Part shown: positions 5,193-7,011 of the stretch, in pieces
Numbering within the stretch: position 1 is the first letter of the stretch
Layout of the letters: the number at the start of each line of letters is the position of its first letter
Source of the DNA: Bacillota bacterium
Lineage (GTDB): Bacteria > Bacillota > Sulfobacillia > RBS10-35 > JAJYVN01
Reading direction: 5' to 3'
Assembly: GCA_021827805.1 (NCBI GenBank)
Contig: JAKAUG010000071.1
Coordinates: forward strand, 1 to 7,011
Length of the DNA: 7,011 nt
Position numbers and translations under genes: made by a program
Notes under the pieces: model-generated
What the model was told of the DNA's origin: nothing
Database searches by the model: none
What the model saw: only the letters and a program-made list of their open reading frames with translations

Positions 5193-6194
5193 TCAGGATA
5201 GAAGGCCATGCCGACGCATGGCGTGCTCCAGGATCCGCGCCACCAGGAGGTCATAGCTCATGCCCGCCCTCGCGGCCTGCCGGGGCAGGTCCGAGAACCC
5301 GGGCGCCAGGCCGGGGAGAGGGTTGATCTCCAGAACATGCGGGACCCCGGCGCCATCCAGGCGCAGGTCCACGCGTCCCACGTCCAGGCAGCGCACGGCC
5401 CGGTACGTGCGCAGGGCCAGGTCCTCGAGGCGCGCGCCGAGATCGGGATCCACCTCCGCGGGGCAGGGGTAGAACCGGTCCGCGTCCCACTCCTTCTTGA
5501 ATTGGTAGCTGTACACCGCTGGATAGCCCGGGGGCACCTCGGCGTAGTCGATCTCGGTGACGGGCAGGATCTGGGGCCGGTCGTTTCCCAGGATCCCCAC
5601 GGTGAATTCGCGCCCGGTGAGGAACTCCTCGACCAGGGCGGGCTCCCCGTACGTACGATGGACCGCCTGCACCTGCGGCTCGAGTCCCTCGGGCTCCGAG
5701 ATCAGCGAGGCTGGGGAGACCCCCATGGAGCTGCCCTCGCCCACCGGCTTGACAAAGAGAGGGAAGCGCAGGCCCTCGGCCCGGGCGCTCTCCCCCGGGG
5801 CCACGACGGTGAAGGCGGCCGTCGGGATCGCCTCCTGGCGCAGGACGCGCTTGGTCATCGCCTTGTCCAGGCACAGGGCCAGCGTGAGGACCCGGGACCC
5901 GGTGTACGGAATGCCCAGGATGTCGCAGACCGCGGGGGCCTGGGCCTCACGCCCCTCCGCGGCGATCCCCTCGGCCAGGTTGAAGGCCAGATCGGGCCGC
6001 GCGCGAGCGAGTTCCTGCATGCACCCGCCGTTGATCTCCACCGCAACCGCCTGGTGCCCCGCCGCGCGAACGGCGCCGAGCACGGCCTCCACGGTCTCCG
6101 CCGTGTCGTACTCGGCCTCCAGGGTCGCCGCGGCCCCCGTATCCCCGTGCGCACCCAGATCCCGCCGCAGATTGAACAGCACCGCAATCCTCAA
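5193..6194 (-). CDS. D-alanine--D-alanine-ligase-like ATP-grasp enzyme
   Basis: A 333-residue ATP-grasp ligase related to Ddl, which joins two D-alanines for peptidoglycan. Visible are the N-terminal strand RIAVLFN (2-8), AFNLAEG (70-76), GREAQAPAVCDILGIPYTGS (81-100), LDKAMTK (109-115), ATP-contacting FVKP (147-150) with the Gly/Ser loop GEGSSMG (152-158), VEEFLTGREFTVGILG (188-203), and the metal-binding end GRVDLRL...VLEINPLPGL (273-296; D276, E289, N291), then GMSYDLLV (311-318). Two key Ddl sites differ: there is no GGxSxE-type N-terminal motif, and the substrate loop reads YSYQFKKEW (228-236), with Lys234 where E. coli DdlB has Tyr216. It is thus probably a Ddl paralogue with another amino-acid or peptide substrate (inference). 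The start is a TTG at 6194, 21 bases after lon, with GGAGG close upstream; N-terminal homology begins right there. Confidence 0.88.
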   Translation of the reverse strand: MRIAVLFNLRRDLGAHGDTGAAATLEAEYDTAETVEAVLGAVRAAGHQAVAVEINGGCMQELARARPDLAFNLAEGIAAEGREAQAPAVCDILGIPYTGSRVLTLALCLDKAMTKRVLRQEAIPTAAFTVVAPGESARAEGLRFPLFVKPVGEGSSMGVSPASLISEPEGLEPQVQAVHRTYGEPALVEEFLTGREFTVGILGNDRPQILPVTEIDYAEVPPGYPAVYSYQFKKEWDADRFYPCPAEVDPDLGARLEDLALRTYRAVRCLDVGRVDLRLDGAGVPHVLEINPLPGLAPGFSDLPRQAARAGMSYDLLVARILEHAMRRHGLLS

Positions 6195-6215
6195 GACCCT
6201 CCGCCCCCCGGCGCT

Positions 6216-7011
6216 CTATTGGGGGCAGGCGGCGCGATTCCTGCGACAGGGATCCAGGGCCTCCTCCACGGCCTCCTGCGCCCAGTGGACGAAGACCGGG
6301 GTCACACCACCCACGACGTCCCGGGGCAGGCGGTCCCAGTCCCCCCGGTTGTCCGCGGGAAGGACGATCCACCGCACTCCCTCCCGACGCGCCGCCAGGA
6401 CCTTTTCCCGCAACCCTCCCACGGGCAGGACCTGCCCGTGCAGCGAGATCTCCCCGGTCAGGGCCACCTGACGCTGGACGGCCCGCCCGGACAGCGCGGA
6501 AACCATGGCCACGACGATGGCGATGCCGGCCGACGGGCCGTCCTTGGGCACGGCAGCCCCGGGAACGTGCAGGTGCAGTTCGATCGAGCGATAGAAGTCC
6601 GGCGTCAGTCCATACCGGCTCCAGGACGCACGCACATGGCTCAGCGCGGTGTAGGCGGACTCCCGCATGACATCCCCGAGCCTGCCGGTGAGTTGCAGGG
6701 CACCCTCCCCAGGCAGGACAGACACCTCCACCGGAAGCACCTCGCCCCCACTCTCAGTCCAGGCCAGGCCCGTGGCGACGCCGACCTCGTCCTCGGTCCG
6801 CCGGGAGAAGGGATGTCCGCGCGCCGGGCCAAGCCAGCGCACCAGGTTTGTGCGGGTGACCCGCACGCGCGTCGCCGGCTCGGCGACGACCAGGCGTCCC
6901 ACCTTGCGACAGATGGTCGCCAGCTCCCGTTCCACGGCCCGCACCCCGGCCTCGCGCGTGTAGGCGTCGATGATCTGGGCCAGCGCGGCGTCGGAGACGC
7001 GCAGGGCCCGC
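6216..7011 (-). CDS. lon: ATP-dependent Lon protease, C-terminal third (runs off right edge)
   Basis: The last 264 residues of Lon, a cytoplasmic AAA+ serine protease that degrades misfolded and regulatory proteins; the start lies beyond the right edge. It opens in the AAA+ helical subdomain with DAYTREAGVRAVERELATICRKV (15-37 of the fragment), the well-known Lon signature. The proteolytic domain then follows: EDEVGVATGLAWT (73-85), LTGRLGDVMRESAYTALSHVR (107-127), PKDGPSAGIA (155-164) with nucleophile S160, LTGEISLHGQVLPVGGLREK (184-203) with K203 completing the Ser-Lys dyad, and VLPADNRGD (216-224). The motifs are intact, so the enzyme should be active. LonB has a membrane insertion and ClpP-type proteases have a different fold; the sequence favours LonA, but the N-terminal domain needed to confirm this is not visible. 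The ligase gene begins 21 bases downstream, suggesting cotranscription. Confidence 0.95.
   Translation of the reverse strand, partial: RALRVSDAALAQIIDAYTREAGVRAVERELATICRKVGRLVVAEPATRVRVTRTNLVRWLGPARGHPFSRRTEDEVGVATGLAWTESGGEVLPVEVSVLPGEGALQLTGRLGDVMRESAYTALSHVRASWSRYGLTPDFYRSIELHLHVPGAAVPKDGPSAGIAIVVAMVSALSGRAVQRQVALTGEISLHGQVLPVGGLREKVLAARREGVRWIVLPADNRGDWDRLPRDVVGGVTPVFVHWAQEAVEEALDPCRRNRAACPQ

Noticed and set aside
1..7011. CRISPR arrays, tRNA or rRNA genes, intact insertion sequences
   Set aside because: No regularly spaced repeats, no cloverleaf or rRNA-like stretch, and no transposase or integrase motifs were seen on either strand.

Overview
The window is GC-rich bacterial DNA in which every supported gene lies on the minus strand, so transcription runs from the right edge to the left. 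It starts inside an ATP-dependent Lon protease gene and ends inside a gene for a membrane-bound nucleoside-diphosphate-sugar epimerase/dehydratase (CapD/EpsC/WbpM type). The organism cannot be named from the sequence. The high GC content, the GTG and TTG starts, a short RmlA, a short RmlC and an EpsC-like protein would fit a GC-rich Bacillota-type or related lineage, but this is inference.

Layout in transcription order. (1) lon 3' part (7011-6216). (2) After 21 bases, a D-Ala-D-Ala-ligase-like ATP-grasp enzyme (6194-5193) with a TTG start. (3) After 114 bases, a GNAT N-acetyltransferase (5078-4503). (4) A 199-base gap holding a strong hairpin and the likely leader of the next operon. (5) Four tightly overlapping dTDP-L-rhamnose genes, rmlA (4303-3545), rmlB (3548-2532), rmlD (2539-1691) and rmlC (1694-1236). 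(6) About 780 bases with no convincing gene, but with several GC-rich hairpins and a dyad. (7) The first 151 codons of the CapD-like gene (455-1), with a good ribosome binding site; the rest is off the left edge.

Functionally, RmlA makes dTDP-glucose, RmlB dehydrates it, RmlC epimerises the keto sugar and RmlD reduces it to dTDP-L-rhamnose, the donor for rhamnose in surface polysaccharide. The CapD-like enzyme also modifies UDP-sugars for surface glycans, so the left two thirds looks like the start of a polysaccharide locus beside a housekeeping stretch (lon, ligase, acetyltransferase). The CapD-like gene has visibly lower third-position GC than rmlB, which hints at a different history.

I see no clear unknown system here. 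The most interesting points are the ligase's altered substrate-loop and N-terminal motifs, the divergent short RmlC, a leader hairpin whose core resembles IS200/IS605 right-end hairpins, and the long structured gene-free interval.
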